Shown here piece after piece: positions 40,994 to 51,981 of a stretch of DNA of 64,000 nucleotides. The translations under genes were made by a program, and so were the position numbers. How positions within the stretch are numbered: the first letter of the stretch is position 1; each line of letters starts with the position of its first letter. This stretch comes from Xenophilus sp. Marseille-Q4582. GTDB taxonomy: Bacteria > Pseudomonadota > Gammaproteobacteria > Burkholderiales > Burkholderiaceae_C. Below the pieces are notes generated by a model, which saw only the letters and a list, made by a program, of their open reading frames with translations, did not search any database and was not told the origin of the DNA. The DNA is taken from the NCBI RefSeq assembly GCF_916700565.1, contig NZ_CAKAKO010000003.1:620001-684000 (forward strand), given 5' to 3'.

Positions 40994-42253
40994 ATGAACG
41001 AAAACACGGCCATCGCTCCCATGACGGAGACCGATCCCTGGGCCGCACCCGCCGCCCCGGCCACCGAGGCCCCGGCCGCGGCGGACGCCGCATCCGCCGC
41101 CGACCCGTGGGCCGGCGCCACCGCGCCCGTTGAAAGCACCGCGGCCCCCCAGGGCGGCGACGCCTGGTCGACCGGCACCGACGCCAGCGCCGGCAGCGAC
41201 TGGCTCGCCGCGCCTTCCACGCCGGCCGACGGCCTGGGCGGCGCGCCCGACGGCTTCTCGCTGTCCCAACTGTGGGACGGCAGCCTGCCCGTCGAGTCCT
41301 GGATCAACCAGGGCCTGGCCTGGACGGTCGAACATTTCCGCCCCTTCTTCCAGGCCGTGCGCGGCCCCATCGACGCCACGCTCTCGGGCGTCGAAGGCCT
41401 GCTGCAATCCGTGCCCACGCTGGCCATGATCGCGCTGCTGGGCCTGCTGGCCTGGCAGTTCGCGGGCCGCGCCATCGCCATCGGCGCCGTCATCTCGCTC
41501 ATACTCGTGGCCATGCTGGGCATCTGGCCCGAGGCCATGGTCACGCTGTCGCTGGTGCTGACCTCGCTGGCCTTCTGCCTGGTGCTGGGCCTGCCGCTGG
41601 GCATCCTGCTGGCCTCGAGCGACCGCGCCAACCGCATCGCCCGCCCGGTGCTGGACGCCATGCAGACCACGCCGGCCTTCGTCTACCTGGTGCCCGTGGT
41701 CATGCTGTTCGGCATCGGCAACGTGCCGGGCGTGATCGTGACCATCGTGTTCGCGCTGCCGCCACTCGTGCGCCTGACCACGCTGGGCATCCGCCAGGTG
41801 CGGCCCGACCTGATCGAGGCCGCGCGTGCCTACGGCGCCTCGCCCTGGCAGCTGCTGACCCAGGTGCAGCTGCCGCTGGCCATGCCGTCCATCATGGCCG
41901 GCATCAACCAGGCGCTGATGCTGTCGCTGTCGATGGTGGTGATCGCTTCCATGATCGCCGTGGGCGGCCTGGGCCAGATGGTGCTGCGCGGCATCGGCCG
42001 CCTGGACATGGGACTGGCCACCGTGGGCGGCCTGGGCATCGTGCTCTTGGCCATCACGCTGGATCGCATCACGCAGGCCATGGGCCAGGCGCGCCGCGAC
42101 AACGGAAAAGGGGTGCGCCACTGGTGGCAGACCGGCCCGGCGGGGCTGGTCGTGCGCGCCCTGCCGCGCAAACCGCAGGCCACGCCCGCTCAGGCGACCC
42201 CGGCCCCTGAAGCCAGCCACGACGCGAAGCCAGCGCCGGCGCGCGCGCACTGA
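40994..42253 (+). CDS. proW: Glycine betaine ABC transporter permease ProW
   Basis: A 419-residue inner-membrane permease. The core (about 125-370) has the typical ProW helices, QTTPAFVYLVPVVMLFG, and the EAA loop in EAARAYGASPWQLL. The N-terminal ~100 residues are soluble and low-complexity, Ala/Pro-rich. They contain three spaced D-[PA]-W motifs (DPWAAPA, DPWAGAT, DAWSTGT). Long N-terminal tails also occur in E. coli ProW, but the repeats here look particular. The C-terminus is Ala/Pro/Lys-rich. It works with ProV and one or more of the three ProX proteins that follow. Confidence 0.93.
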   Translation: MNENTAIAPMTETDPWAAPAAPATEAPAAADAASAADPWAGATAPVESTAAPQGGDAWSTGTDASAGSDWLAAPSTPADGLGGAPDGFSLSQLWDGSLPVESWINQGLAWTVEHFRPFFQAVRGPIDATLSGVEGLLQSVPTLAMIALLGLLAWQFAGRAIAIGAVISLILVAMLGIWPEAMVTLSLVLTSLAFCLVLGLPLGILLASSDRANRIARPVLDAMQTTPAFVYLVPVVMLFGIGNVPGVIVTIVFALPPLVRLTTLGIRQVRPDLIEAARAYGASPWQLLTQVQLPLAMPSIMAGINQALMLSLSMVVIASMIAVGGLGQMVLRGIGRLDMGLATVGGLGIVLLAITLDRITQAMGQARRDNGKGVRHWWQTGPAGLVVRALPRKPQATPAQATPAPEASHDAKPAPARAH

Positions 42254-42283
42254 ATCGTTTCCAAGCAAGCAAGGAGTCTTCGC

Positions 42284-43288
42284 ATGAACTTCCCCTCCCT
42301 TCGCACCCTCTTCTCGGCCGGCCTGCTGGCCACGGCCGCCGCTGGCGCCTTGGCGCAGAACCTGCCCGGCAAGGGCGTGAGCGTGCAGCCGCTGCAAAGC
42401 TCGCTGGCCGAAGAAACCTTCCAGACCCTGCTGGTCAGCCGCGCGCTGGAGAAGCTGGGCTACGAGGTCAAGCCCATCCGTGAGATCGAGTACGCCACGG
42501 CCTTTGTGGCCATTGCCAACGGCGACGCTACGCTGATCGCTGCCAACTGGCAGCCGCTGCACGACGATTTCTACAAGAGCGCCGGCGGCGATGCCAAGCT
42601 GTATCGCAAGGGCACCTACTCCACCCACGCGCTGCAGGGCTACCTGATCGACAAGAAGACGGCGGATCAGCACAAGATCCGCAGCATCGACCAGCTCAAG
42701 GACCCGGCGATCGCCAAGCTCTTCGACACCGACGGCGACGGCAAGGCCGACCTCACCGGCTGCAACCCCGGCTGGGGCTGCGAAGGCGTGATCAACCACC
42801 ACCTGCAAGCCTATGGCCTCTCCAACACGGTCAAGCATGTGCAGGGCAGCTATGCCGCGCTGATGGCCGACACCATCGCACGTCACAAGGAAGGCAAGCC
42901 CACGCTCTACTACACCTGGACGCCCTACTGGGTGAGCGGTGTGCTCAAGCCGGGCACCGACGTGGTCTGGCTGCAAGTGCCCTTCTCCTCGCTGCCCGGC
43001 GAGCAGAAGGGCATCGACACCCAGCTGCCCAACGGCCAGAACTACGGCTTCATGCCCAACACCCAGCACATCGTGGCCAACAAGGCCTTCGCCGAGGCCA
43101 ACCCCGCCGCCGCCAAGCTGTTCGAAGTGATGCAGCTGCCCGTGACCGACATCAACGCGCAGAACCTGCGCATGCGCAACGGCGAGAACAAGCCGGCTGA
43201 CATCGCGCGCCACACCGACGCCTGGATCAAGGCGCACCAGAAAACCTTCGACGGCTGGGTGGCGCAGGCCGCCGCCGCGGCCAAGTAA
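42284..43288 (+). CDS. proX: Glycine betaine-binding protein ProX (copy 1)
   Basis: A 334-residue periplasmic binding protein. A signal peptide ends near residue 24 (AGALA-Q). Trp89, Trp164 and Trp212 form the aromatic cage known from E. coli ProX; in mature numbering these are 65, 140 and 188, the same as in E. coli. Cys160 and Cys166 (TGCNPGWGC) fall at mature positions 136 and 142, where E. coli ProX has a disulfide. It should bind glycine betaine and deliver it to ProVW. Two similar genes follow. A possible attenuator hairpin at 43303-43323 lies in the gap to the next. Confidence 0.93.
   Translation: MNFPSLRTLFSAGLLATAAAGALAQNLPGKGVSVQPLQSSLAEETFQTLLVSRALEKLGYEVKPIREIEYATAFVAIANGDATLIAANWQPLHDDFYKSAGGDAKLYRKGTYSTHALQGYLIDKKTADQHKIRSIDQLKDPAIAKLFDTDGDGKADLTGCNPGWGCEGVINHHLQAYGLSNTVKHVQGSYAALMADTIARHKEGKPTLYYTWTPYWVSGVLKPGTDVVWLQVPFSSLPGEQKGIDTQLPNGQNYGFMPNTQHIVANKAFAEANPAAAKLFEVMQLPVTDINAQNLRMRNGENKPADIARHTDAWIKAHQKTFDGWVAQAAAAAK
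43220..43258 (+). repeat. 39-bp block shared by the three proX genes (copy 1)
   Basis: Near the end of each proX gene a 39-bp stretch encoding [13 protein letters not shown] recurs at 43220-43258, 44398-44436 and 45535-45573. Only one base differs in the first copy, and the other two are identical. Protein conservation may explain it, but so may gene conversion between the copies. Confidence 0.7.
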
Positions 43289-43452
43289 GGCACAGGCCCA
43301 CGGCCGGCGCAGCCGCGCCCGGCGGCGGCGCCTTGTCTTTTCCCTTCGCGATCTGCCCGGCTGGCGCGCCCCTGTGGCGCGCAGGCCGGGCGCGGCCGCG
43401 CGTTCACGCGCCGGCCTCCTGCACTGTTTTTCTTGAAAGGACTTGCTTCCGA

Positions 43453-44469
43453 ATGACGATGACCACCCGCCACTTCACGCGCACCCTTCTGGCCGGCGGC
43501 CTGCTCGCCCTCGGCCTGTCGGCCTACGCGGCCACCGACCTGCCCGGCAAGGGCGTGCAGGTGCTGCCGCTGCAGAGTTCGCTGGCCGAAGAGACCTTCC
43601 AGACCCTGCTGGTGACCCGTGCGCTGAAGCAGCTGGGCTACGACGTGCTGCCCATCAAGGAAGTCGAGTACCCGATGGCCCACCTCGCGGTGGCCAATGG
43701 GGACGCCACCTTCATGGCCAACCACTGGAACCCGCACCATTCGGAGTTCTACAAGAGCGCTGGCGGCGACGCGAAGCTCTCGCGCAAGGGTGTGTACTCG
43801 GCCGGCGCCGCGCAGGGCTACATGATCGACAAGAAGACGGCCGATGCGCACAAGATCACGCACCTCGACCAGCTGAGCGACCCGAAGCTGGCGAAGCTCT
43901 TCGACAGCAACGGCGACGGCAAGGCCGACCTGGTGGGCCCGAGCGCGGGCTGGGGCGGCGAGGCGGTGGTCAACCACCAGTTGGACACCTTCAAGCTGCG
44001 TGACACCGTGACCTACGTCCAGGGCAACTACCCGGCCCTGATCTCCGAGACCATCGCTCGCTTCAAGGCCGGCAAGCCCGTGCTCTTCTATGCCTGGACG
44101 CCCTACTGGCTCAGTAACGTGCTGCGCGCCGGCCAGGAAGTGGTGTGGCTGGAAGTGCCCCGCTCGGCCATGCCCGGCGTGCAGGCCGGCACCGACACCC
44201 GGCTGCCCAACGGCAAGAACTACGGCTTCCCGCTGAACAACGAGTACATCGTGGCCAACAAGGACTTCGTGGCGAAGAACCCGGCCGCCGCCAAGCTGTT
44301 CGAGATCATGGTGCTGCCCGTCCACGACATCAGCGCGCAGAACCGCCTGATGCGCGATGGCGAGAACCGCCAGCAGGACATCGAGCGCCACACCGACGCC
44401 TGGATCAAGGCGCACCAGAAGACCTTCGACGGCTGGATCGCCACGGCGCTGCAGGCCGCCGGCCACTGA
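43453..44469 (+). CDS. proX: ProX-like binding protein (copy 2, lacks the disulfide Cys pair)
   Basis: A 338-residue periplasmic binding protein with signal peptide ending near residue 26 (LSAYA). The cage Trp residues are kept as Trp92, Trp167 and Trp215. The two cysteines of copy 1 are replaced: TGCNPGWGC becomes VGPSAGWGG, so Pro163 and Gly169 take their places. Loss of the disulfide and of the nearby Asn/Pro implies a changed binding loop, possibly a different ligand. The start at 43453 is chosen to give a clean signal peptide (MTMTTRHFTRTLLAGG). The gap to the next gene has a CCGAGGC/GCCTCGG hairpin at 44494-44516. Confidence 0.9.
   Translation: MTMTTRHFTRTLLAGGLLALGLSAYAATDLPGKGVQVLPLQSSLAEETFQTLLVTRALKQLGYDVLPIKEVEYPMAHLAVANGDATFMANHWNPHHSEFYKSAGGDAKLSRKGVYSAGAAQGYMIDKKTADAHKITHLDQLSDPKLAKLFDSNGDGKADLVGPSAGWGGEAVVNHQLDTFKLRDTVTYVQGNYPALISETIARFKAGKPVLFYAWTPYWLSNVLRAGQEVVWLEVPRSAMPGVQAGTDTRLPNGKNYGFPLNNEYIVANKDFVAKNPAAAKLFEIMVLPVHDISAQNRLMRDGENRQQDIERHTDAWIKAHQKTFDGWIATALQAAGH
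44398..44436 (+). repeat. 39-bp block shared by the proX genes (copy 2)
   Basis: Second copy of the 39-bp block described at 43220-43258. It is identical to the copy at 45535-45573. Confidence 0.7.
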
Positions 44470-44565
44470 GCGCCGGCCACACCGCCCCTCGACCCGAGGC
44501 TGCGCCGCGGCCTCGGCTCCGTTCCCAGACCTTCTCTGACACCGTTCAAAGGAAACCCGAACCGC

Positions 44566-45606
44566 ATGCCGTCGACCCACGCCCGCCTCCCTTTCACCCA
44601 CCGCCTCGCACAGACCCTGTTCGCCGCCGCGCTGGCCCTCGCCGGCACGGCCCATGCCCAGGCGCCTGCCACTGACCTGCCCGGTAAGGGCGTGACGATC
44701 CTGCCGGTGCAGAACAACATCGCCGAAGAGACCTTCCAGACTGTGCTGGTCATGCGCGGCCTGCAGGCCCTGGGTTACACCGTGCAGCCCATCAAGGAGA
44801 TCGAGCCCTCGGCCCAGCATCTGGCCGTGGCCAACGGCGACGCGACCTTCATGGCCGACCACTGGACGCCGATGCAGGAAGACCTGTACCGGAACGCGGG
44901 CGGCGCGGCCAAGATGTCGCGCGAGGGCGTGTACTCGCCCGGCGCGCTGCAGGGCTACGTGATCGACAAGAAGACGGCCGACAAGCACGGCATCACGCGC
45001 ATCGACCAGCTCAAGGACCCGGCCATCGCCAAGCTCTTCGACACCGACGGCGACGGGAAGGCCGACCTCACGGGCTGCAACCCGGGCTGGTTCTGCGCCC
45101 GGCTGGTCAGCCACCACATCGAAGCCTATGGCCTGAAGGACACGGTGGAGCAGCGCCAGGGCAGCTATGCCGCGCTGATGGCCGACACCATCAACCGCTT
45201 CCAGCAGGGCGAGCCGGTGCTGTACTACGCCTGGACACCCTACTGGGTCAGCAGCGTGCTGCAGCCGGGCCGCGACGTGGTCTGGCTGGAAGTGCCCTTC
45301 TCGGCCATGCCCGGCAGCCAAAAGGGCGTGGACACGCGCCTGCCCAACGGCAAGAACTACGGCTTCACGCCCAACGACCAGCACATCCTGGCCAACAAGG
45401 CCTTCACCGACGCCAACCCCGCCGCGGCCAAGCTGTTCTCGCTGATGCGCCTGCCGGCCGCCGACATCAACGCCCAGAACCTGCGCATGCGCCAGGGTGA
45501 AAGCAGCCAGCGCGACATCGAACGCCATGCCGATGCCTGGATCAAGGCGCACCAGAAGACCTTCGACGGCTGGATCGCCCAGGCGCGGCAGGCGGCGGGC
45601 GGCTGA
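44566..45606 (+). CDS. proX: ProX-like binding protein (copy 3)
   Basis: A 346-residue binding protein with signal peptide ending near residue 32 (AHAQA). Trp100, Trp175 and Trp223 keep the aromatic cage. Cys171 and Cys177 keep the disulfide, but the loop reads CNPGWFC rather than CNPGWGC, and the following Glu is Ala. A Phe next to the cage Trp could reshape the pocket. It is the last gene of the operon. The 377 bp that follow hold the phased TGAC array and no supported gene; a 28-codon frame at 45662-45748 is noted but not convincing. Confidence 0.9.
   Translation: MPSTHARLPFTHRLAQTLFAAALALAGTAHAQAPATDLPGKGVTILPVQNNIAEETFQTVLVMRGLQALGYTVQPIKEIEPSAQHLAVANGDATFMADHWTPMQEDLYRNAGGAAKMSREGVYSPGALQGYVIDKKTADKHGITRIDQLKDPAIAKLFDTDGDGKADLTGCNPGWFCARLVSHHIEAYGLKDTVEQRQGSYAALMADTINRFQQGEPVLYYAWTPYWVSSVLQPGRDVVWLEVPFSAMPGSQKGVDTRLPNGKNYGFTPNDQHILANKAFTDANPAAAKLFSLMRLPAADINAQNLRMRQGESSQRDIERHADAWIKAHQKTFDGWIAQARQAAGG
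45535..45573 (+). repeat. 39-bp block shared by the proX genes (copy 3)
   Basis: Third copy of the block at 43220-43258 and 44398-44436. The 3' thirds of the genes would be sites for recombination between copies. Confidence 0.7.
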
Positions 45607-45816
45607 TCGGCCCGCCCCCTTCGCGCCCTCACCCACGCCCGACTCCGGGCCGGCGGCGCTGATGACCGGCACGCACGAACAGGACCTCCTCCTGGCCCGC
45701 CCCGCGGGCCCGATCCGCTTCATCGGACGTTCGGTCAAGGTGCGCTGACCGTCGCGCGGCACCGCCGCGAAGGTGGGTGCGTCGCGGCCTGCCTGCACCG
45801 GCCGCGCGCGCCGGCC

Positions 45817-45864
45817 TGACACCTTCGTGACGCTCCAGTCCCCTCGGGCTGACACCTGGGTGAC
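45817..45864 (+). promoter_or_regulatory. Phased TGAC array upstream of the beta-oxidation operon
   Basis: TGACACCTTCGTGAC (45817-45831) and TGACACCTGGGTGAC (45850-45864) are direct repeats 33 bp apart, matching at 13 of 15 positions. TGAC starts at 45817, 45828, 45850 and 45861, so the half-sites are 11 bp apart and the pairs are three helical turns apart. All four lie on one face of the DNA. The array is 120 bp before the fadB-like start, suitable for an activator or repressor with direct-repeat sites. Confidence 0.55.
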
Positions 45865-45983
45865 CACTGTGCACAAGCCAAGCGGCGCTTTGTTGCTTAC
45901 GCTAGGCCTTCTGACTTTCCGTCGCCGCCGGCGCGCCTTTTCGGCCGTCGCGCGCGCGGTGCGCACACCTTGCGGAGACACCC

Positions 45984-48107
<2,124 letters not shown>

Positions 48108-48173
48108 AACGCGCCTCCATCCCTTCTTTTTCCTCGCTTTCCCTTTCCACCCGCCCATCAACAAGGACTCGCC

Positions 48174-49358
48174 ATGAGAGAAGCCGTCATCGTCTCCACC
48201 GCCCGCACGCCCATCGGGCGTGCCTTCAAGGGTGCGCTGAACAACATCAAGTCGCCCACGATGCTGGGCCACGCCATCCAGCACGCTGTGCAGCGCGCGG
48301 GCGTGGACCCGCAGGAGATCCAGGATGTGGTGGCCGGCGCCGTGCTGACGGCCGGCACGGCCGGCGGCAACCTGGCGCGCACGGCCCTGCTGGCCGCGGG
48401 CCTGCCCGACGTCGTCTCGGGCCAGACCCTGGACCGCCAGTGCGCCAGCGGCCTGATGGCCATCGCCACGGCCGCCAAGCAGGTGATCGTCGACGGCATG
48501 GATGTCGTGATCGGTGCCGGCCAGGAGAACATCTCGGCCGTGCAGGGCCCCTACATGAAGTGGGTGGGCCAGGAGGTCGATCCGAACGTGCTGGCCCGTT
48601 CCGAGCATGCCTACATGCCCATGCTGCAGACGGCCGAGTTCGTCGCCAGGAAGTACGGGATCTCGCGCGATGCGCAGGACGAGTACTCGCTGCAATCGCA
48701 GATGCGCACCGCCGCCGCGCAGGAAGCCGGCCGCCTCGACGCCGAGATCGTGCCCATCACGACGACCATGGCCATCGCCGACAAGCAGACCGGCGCCATC
48801 AGCTACAAGGAAGTGACCCTGTCGCGTGACGAAGGCAACCGCCCCGACACCACGCTGGAAGGCCTCAAGGGCCTGAAGCCCGTGATCGAAGGCGGCGTCA
48901 TCACGGCCGGCAACGCCAGCCAGCTGTCGGACGGCGCCTCGGCCAGCGTGCTGATGGAGCGCTCGCTGGCCGAGAAGCGCGGCCTGCAGCCGCTAGGCAT
49001 CTACCGCGGCATGGCCGTGGCCGGCTGCGCGCCCGAAGAAATGGGCATCGGCCCGGTCTACGCCATCCCCAAGCTGCTCAAGCAGCACGGCCTGAAGGTG
49101 AGCGACATCGGCCTGTGGGAACTGAACGAAGCCTTCGCCGTGCAGGCCCTGTACTGCCGCGACCACCTGGGCATCGACCCCGCGATCTACAACGTGGACG
49201 GCGGCGGCATCTCCATCGGCCACCCCTACGGCATGACCGGCGCGCGCCTGGTCGGCCACGCGCTGATCGAAGGCAAGCGCCGCGGCGTGAAGTACGTGGT
49301 GGTGACCATGTGCGTGGGCGGCGGCATGGGCGCCGCCGGCCTGTTCGAAGTCGCCTGA
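48174..49358 (+). CDS. Acetyl-CoA C-acyltransferase (thiolase)
   Basis: A 394-residue thiolase. The nucleophile Cys90 is in LDRQCASGL, the His350 motif is [13 protein letters not shown] and Cys380 in [15 protein letters not shown], which shapes the active site, is also present. It would cleave 3-ketoacyl-CoA into acetyl-CoA and a shortened acyl-CoA, completing the cycle started by the preceding fusion enzyme. Direction (degradation rather than synthesis) is inferred from its neighbours. Confidence 0.95.
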   Translation: MREAVIVSTARTPIGRAFKGALNNIKSPTMLGHAIQHAVQRAGVDPQEIQDVVAGAVLTAGTAGGNLARTALLAAGLPDVVSGQTLDRQCASGLMAIATAAKQVIVDGMDVVIGAGQENISAVQGPYMKWVGQEVDPNVLARSEHAYMPMLQTAEFVARKYGISRDAQDEYSLQSQMRTAAAQEAGRLDAEIVPITTTMAIADKQTGAISYKEVTLSRDEGNRPDTTLEGLKGLKPVIEGGVITAGNASQLSDGASASVLMERSLAEKRGLQPLGIYRGMAVAGCAPEEMGIGPVYAIPKLLKQHGLKVSDIGLWELNEAFAVQALYCRDHLGIDPAIYNVDGGGISIGHPYGMTGARLVGHALIEGKRRGVKYVVVTMCVGGGMGAAGLFEVA

Positions 49359-49391
49359 CGGCACGCGCCGCCAGGTCCAGCCCGTGCCGCC

Positions 49392-50282
49392 ATGACCGAA
49401 GACGAGCTTCAGGCCTTCGCGCCCTGGCTGGCCCGGCGCAGCAGCGCCACCCAGCGCCTGGACCCGCACCCGGCCCGGGCGCTGGCCGCCACGCTGGACC
49501 TGCCCGAGCCCGCCGCCTGGACCGAAGGCCGCGCGCTGCCGCCGCTGTGGCACCCGCTGTATCTGCACGACCTGACACCCAGCGCGCAACTGGGCCCCGA
49601 TGGCGCACCCCTGCAGGATGCGCAGGCGCCGGCCACCGACAGCCTGATGCCGCCCATCCCGCTGCCGCAGCTGATGTGGGCCGGCGCCGAGTACCGCTGG
49701 CATGCGCCCATGGTGCTGGGCGAGGTGGTGCGGCGCCACTCGCGCATCGCCGGCATGCAGCTCAAGACCGGCCGCCGCGGCCCCATGGTCTTCGTGAGCT
49801 GGGAGCACCAGTGGTCGCAGCACGGCGGCCTGGCGCTCACGGCGATCGACCGTGCGGTGTTCCTGGGCGCCGAAGGCGGCACGCCGGCCGCGCCCGCCGC
49901 CGAGGCGCCGAGCTGGCAGCGCGAACGCCGCGCGCCCGCCGACGAAGCGCGGCTGTTCCGCTTCTCGGCCCTGACTTTCAACACGCACCGCATCCACTAC
50001 GACCTGCCCTATGCGCGCGACGTGGCCGGCTACCCCGCGCTGGTGGTGCACGGCCCGCTGCAGGCGCTGCTGATCGCCGAGGCCTGGCGCGCCTGGCACC
50101 CAGACCAGCCCCTGGAGCGCATGCAACTGCGCGCCCGTGCGCCCCTGTTCCTGGGGCGCTTCGACGCCGGGGGCGTGCATGTGCGGGCCGCCGCGCCCGG
50201 GCCGGACGGCACGCGCGCCTGGACCTGCGGCAGCGACGGCCAGCCCTGCATGGAAGCCATGCTGCAAGCGGCTTCGCGCTGA
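49392..50282 (+). CDS. MaoC/HTD2-like hydroxyacyl dehydratase family protein
   Basis: A 296-residue protein with two hot-dog-like halves. The first has the FAS1-type dehydratase look (LMWAGAEYRWHAPMVLGE). The second has the MaoC region LTFNTHRIHYDLPYARDVAGYPALVVHGPL, in which His-Tyr-Asp and the VHGPL end correspond to the hydratase motif. Members hydrate enoyl-CoA or mesaconyl-C4-CoA. It would give the cluster a second hydratase. The gap to the thiolase is 33 bp. Confidence 0.85.
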   Translation: MTEDELQAFAPWLARRSSATQRLDPHPARALAATLDLPEPAAWTEGRALPPLWHPLYLHDLTPSAQLGPDGAPLQDAQAPATDSLMPPIPLPQLMWAGAEYRWHAPMVLGEVVRRHSRIAGMQLKTGRRGPMVFVSWEHQWSQHGGLALTAIDRAVFLGAEGGTPAAPAAEAPSWQRERRAPADEARLFRFSALTFNTHRIHYDLPYARDVAGYPALVVHGPLQALLIAEAWRAWHPDQPLERMQLRARAPLFLGRFDAGGVHVRAAAPGPDGTRAWTCGSDGQPCMEAMLQAASR

Positions 50283-50317
50283 GCCAGGCCCCCATCGAAC
50301 CGAGAAGAGAAGCACCC

Positions 50318-51028
50318 ATGGGAAAGATCGTCCTGGTCCGCCATGCGCAGGCCTCGCTGCTGTCGGCCGAATACGACCAGCTCTCGCCGCTGGGCGAAGA
50401 GCAGTCGGTGGTGCTGGGCCGCTGGTGGGCCGCGCGCGGCGAACGCTTCGACCAGGCCTGGTCGGGCGACCTCCAGCGCCAGCGCAGGACCGGCGAGCTG
50501 AGCTTGGCGCAATTGCCCGCGCCGCCCGCGCTGCAGATCGACCCGCGCTTCAACGAATACGGCCACCATGACGTGTTCGCCGCCGGCCCGAACCCCGAGC
50601 TGGTGGACCGCGTGCGCCTGGCCGAGACGCTGCGCGCCGCCGAGAACCCGCGCAAGCTGTTCCAGCAGCTCTTTTCGCAGGCGCTCGAAAGCTGGGTGCG
50701 CGGCGAAGGCACGGTGGACACGGCCTCGGGCTCGTTGACCTGGGCCGGCTTTCGCCAGCGCTGCATGGACGCGCTGATGCAGGTGGCCGAGCAATGCGGC
50801 AGTGGCCAGAGCGCCGTGGTCTACAGCTCGGGCGGCGCCATCGCCGCCATGTGCCAGCACCTCATGGGACTGCCCGACGCACGCGTGCCTGCACTGCACT
50901 ACGCCGTGCACAACACTTCGATCAGCCGGCTGCTGAGCCGCCCCGGCCACATCACGCTGAGCAGCTTCAATGCCCTGCCGCACCTGGAAGCGCCGGGCGT
51001 GCCGGAATCGCTGATCACCTACCGCTGA
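50318..51028 (+). CDS. Histidine phosphatase family protein
   Basis: A 236-residue protein. The phosphoglycerate-mutase-like core is recognisable: IVLVRHAQASLLS (catalytic His in RHA, where RHG is most common), a conserved Arg in DLQRQRRTGEL, Glu near 87, and the second His expected in ALHYAVHNTSISRL. It removes phosphate from a small molecule or protein. The start at 50318 (MGKIVLVRH) is the family start. In Comamonadaceae such genes often sit in acyl-CoA clusters, perhaps processing a phosphorylated intermediate; no kinase partner is visible here. Confidence 0.85.
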   Translation: MGKIVLVRHAQASLLSAEYDQLSPLGEEQSVVLGRWWAARGERFDQAWSGDLQRQRRTGELSLAQLPAPPALQIDPRFNEYGHHDVFAAGPNPELVDRVRLAETLRAAENPRKLFQQLFSQALESWVRGEGTVDTASGSLTWAGFRQRCMDALMQVAEQCGSGQSAVVYSSGGAIAAMCQHLMGLPDARVPALHYAVHNTSISRLLSRPGHITLSSFNALPHLEAPGVPESLITYR

Positions 51029-51177
51029 GGCCCCGGGCCGACGCGTGGCACTCCCCGCCGGGCCTGACGCCCCGCGGACCTCCGGACGATGACGCGCGCC
51101 GCGGCCCCAGGCAAACCCGCAGCGCGCGCAGCCAGAACCCACAAGACCGGGCCCGGTGTGCTCCGCACACTGCCCGC

Positions 51178-51981
51178 ATGTCTTCGTCCCCCTTCCTCCT
51201 GACCTGGCAAGCCGGGCTCGCCACCCTCACGCTCAACCAGCCCGCGCGCGCCAACGTGCTCGACGATGCCTGCGCGCAGGCGCTGGCCGAGGCCACGCAC
51301 ACGCTGGTGGAGCGCGCCCGCGACGGCCGCCTGCGCGCCCTGCTGCTCACCGCCAGCGGCCCGGTCTTCTGCGCGGGCGGCGACATCCAGGGCTTTGTGC
51401 GCGCAGGCAGCGACCTGTCGGGCGCACTGGACCGTGGCATCCCGCCACTGCATGAACTGATTCTTCAACTCGCCGCACTGCCCGTGCCGGTGGTCAGCGC
51501 GCTCAACGGGCCGCTGGGCGGTGGCGGCATCGGCCTGGCGCTGCTGGCGGACATCGTGCTGGCCGCCGACACGGCCAAGCTGCGCGGCGGCTATGCGTCC
51601 ATCGGCCTGTCGCCCGACGTGGGCGCCTCGTGGGCGCTCACACGGCTGGCCGGGCCCATGCGCGCCAAGCAGATCCTGTTCAGCCCGCGCGCCTTCAGCG
51701 CGCAGGAATGCCTGGCCTTCGGCCTGTATGCCGAAGTGCTGCCGCCCGACCAACTGATGTCCGCCGCCCTCGCGCTCGCCACCGAACTGGCGCAGGGCGC
51801 GACCGGCTCCTTCGCGCAGATCAAGCGCCTGGTCGATGGCGCCGCGCAGCGCACGCTGAAGGAACAGCTGGCGCTCGAACACGCGGGCATGGTGCGCTGC
51901 GGCGCCAGCGCCGATGCGGCCGAGGGCGTGCGCGCCTTCCTCGACAAGCGCGCGCCGCGGTTCAAGGGGCATGCAGCATGA
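51178..51981 (+). CDS. Crotonase-family isomerase (PaaG-like)
   Basis: A 267-residue crotonase-fold protein. The oxyanion hole is at AGGDIQGF and LGGGGIGLAL. Both catalytic Glu of true hydratases are missing: GGGGIGL has Gly, and the second site reads GGYASIGLSPDVGASW. The Asp in SPDVG matches the catalytic Asp of PaaG and of delta3-delta2-enoyl-CoA isomerases. It therefore probably shifts a double bond rather than adding water. Its stop overlaps the next start (ATGA), so the two isomerases are translationally coupled. Confidence 0.85.
   Translation: MSSSPFLLTWQAGLATLTLNQPARANVLDDACAQALAEATHTLVERARDGRLRALLLTASGPVFCAGGDIQGFVRAGSDLSGALDRGIPPLHELILQLAALPVPVVSALNGPLGGGGIGLALLADIVLAADTAKLRGGYASIGLSPDVGASWALTRLAGPMRAKQILFSPRAFSAQECLAFGLYAEVLPPDQLMSAALALATELAQGATGSFAQIKRLVDGAAQRTLKEQLALEHAGMVRCGASADAAEGVRAFLDKRAPRFKGHAA

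Noticed and set aside
45662-45748. 28-codon frame after proX3 (MTGTHEQDLLLARP start)
   Set aside because: It has no ribosome binding site and no recognisable family, and is the tail of a longer shadow frame.
45817-45864. Pho box
   Set aside because: The 11-bp spacing fits, but the half-sites are TGAC without the CTGTCAT-type core, and no phosphate gene follows.
43042-45981. A 979-codon minus-strand frame through proX2 and proX3
   Set aside because: It is the complement of two clear ProX genes with signal peptides and conserved cage residues; no domain is seen on the minus strand.
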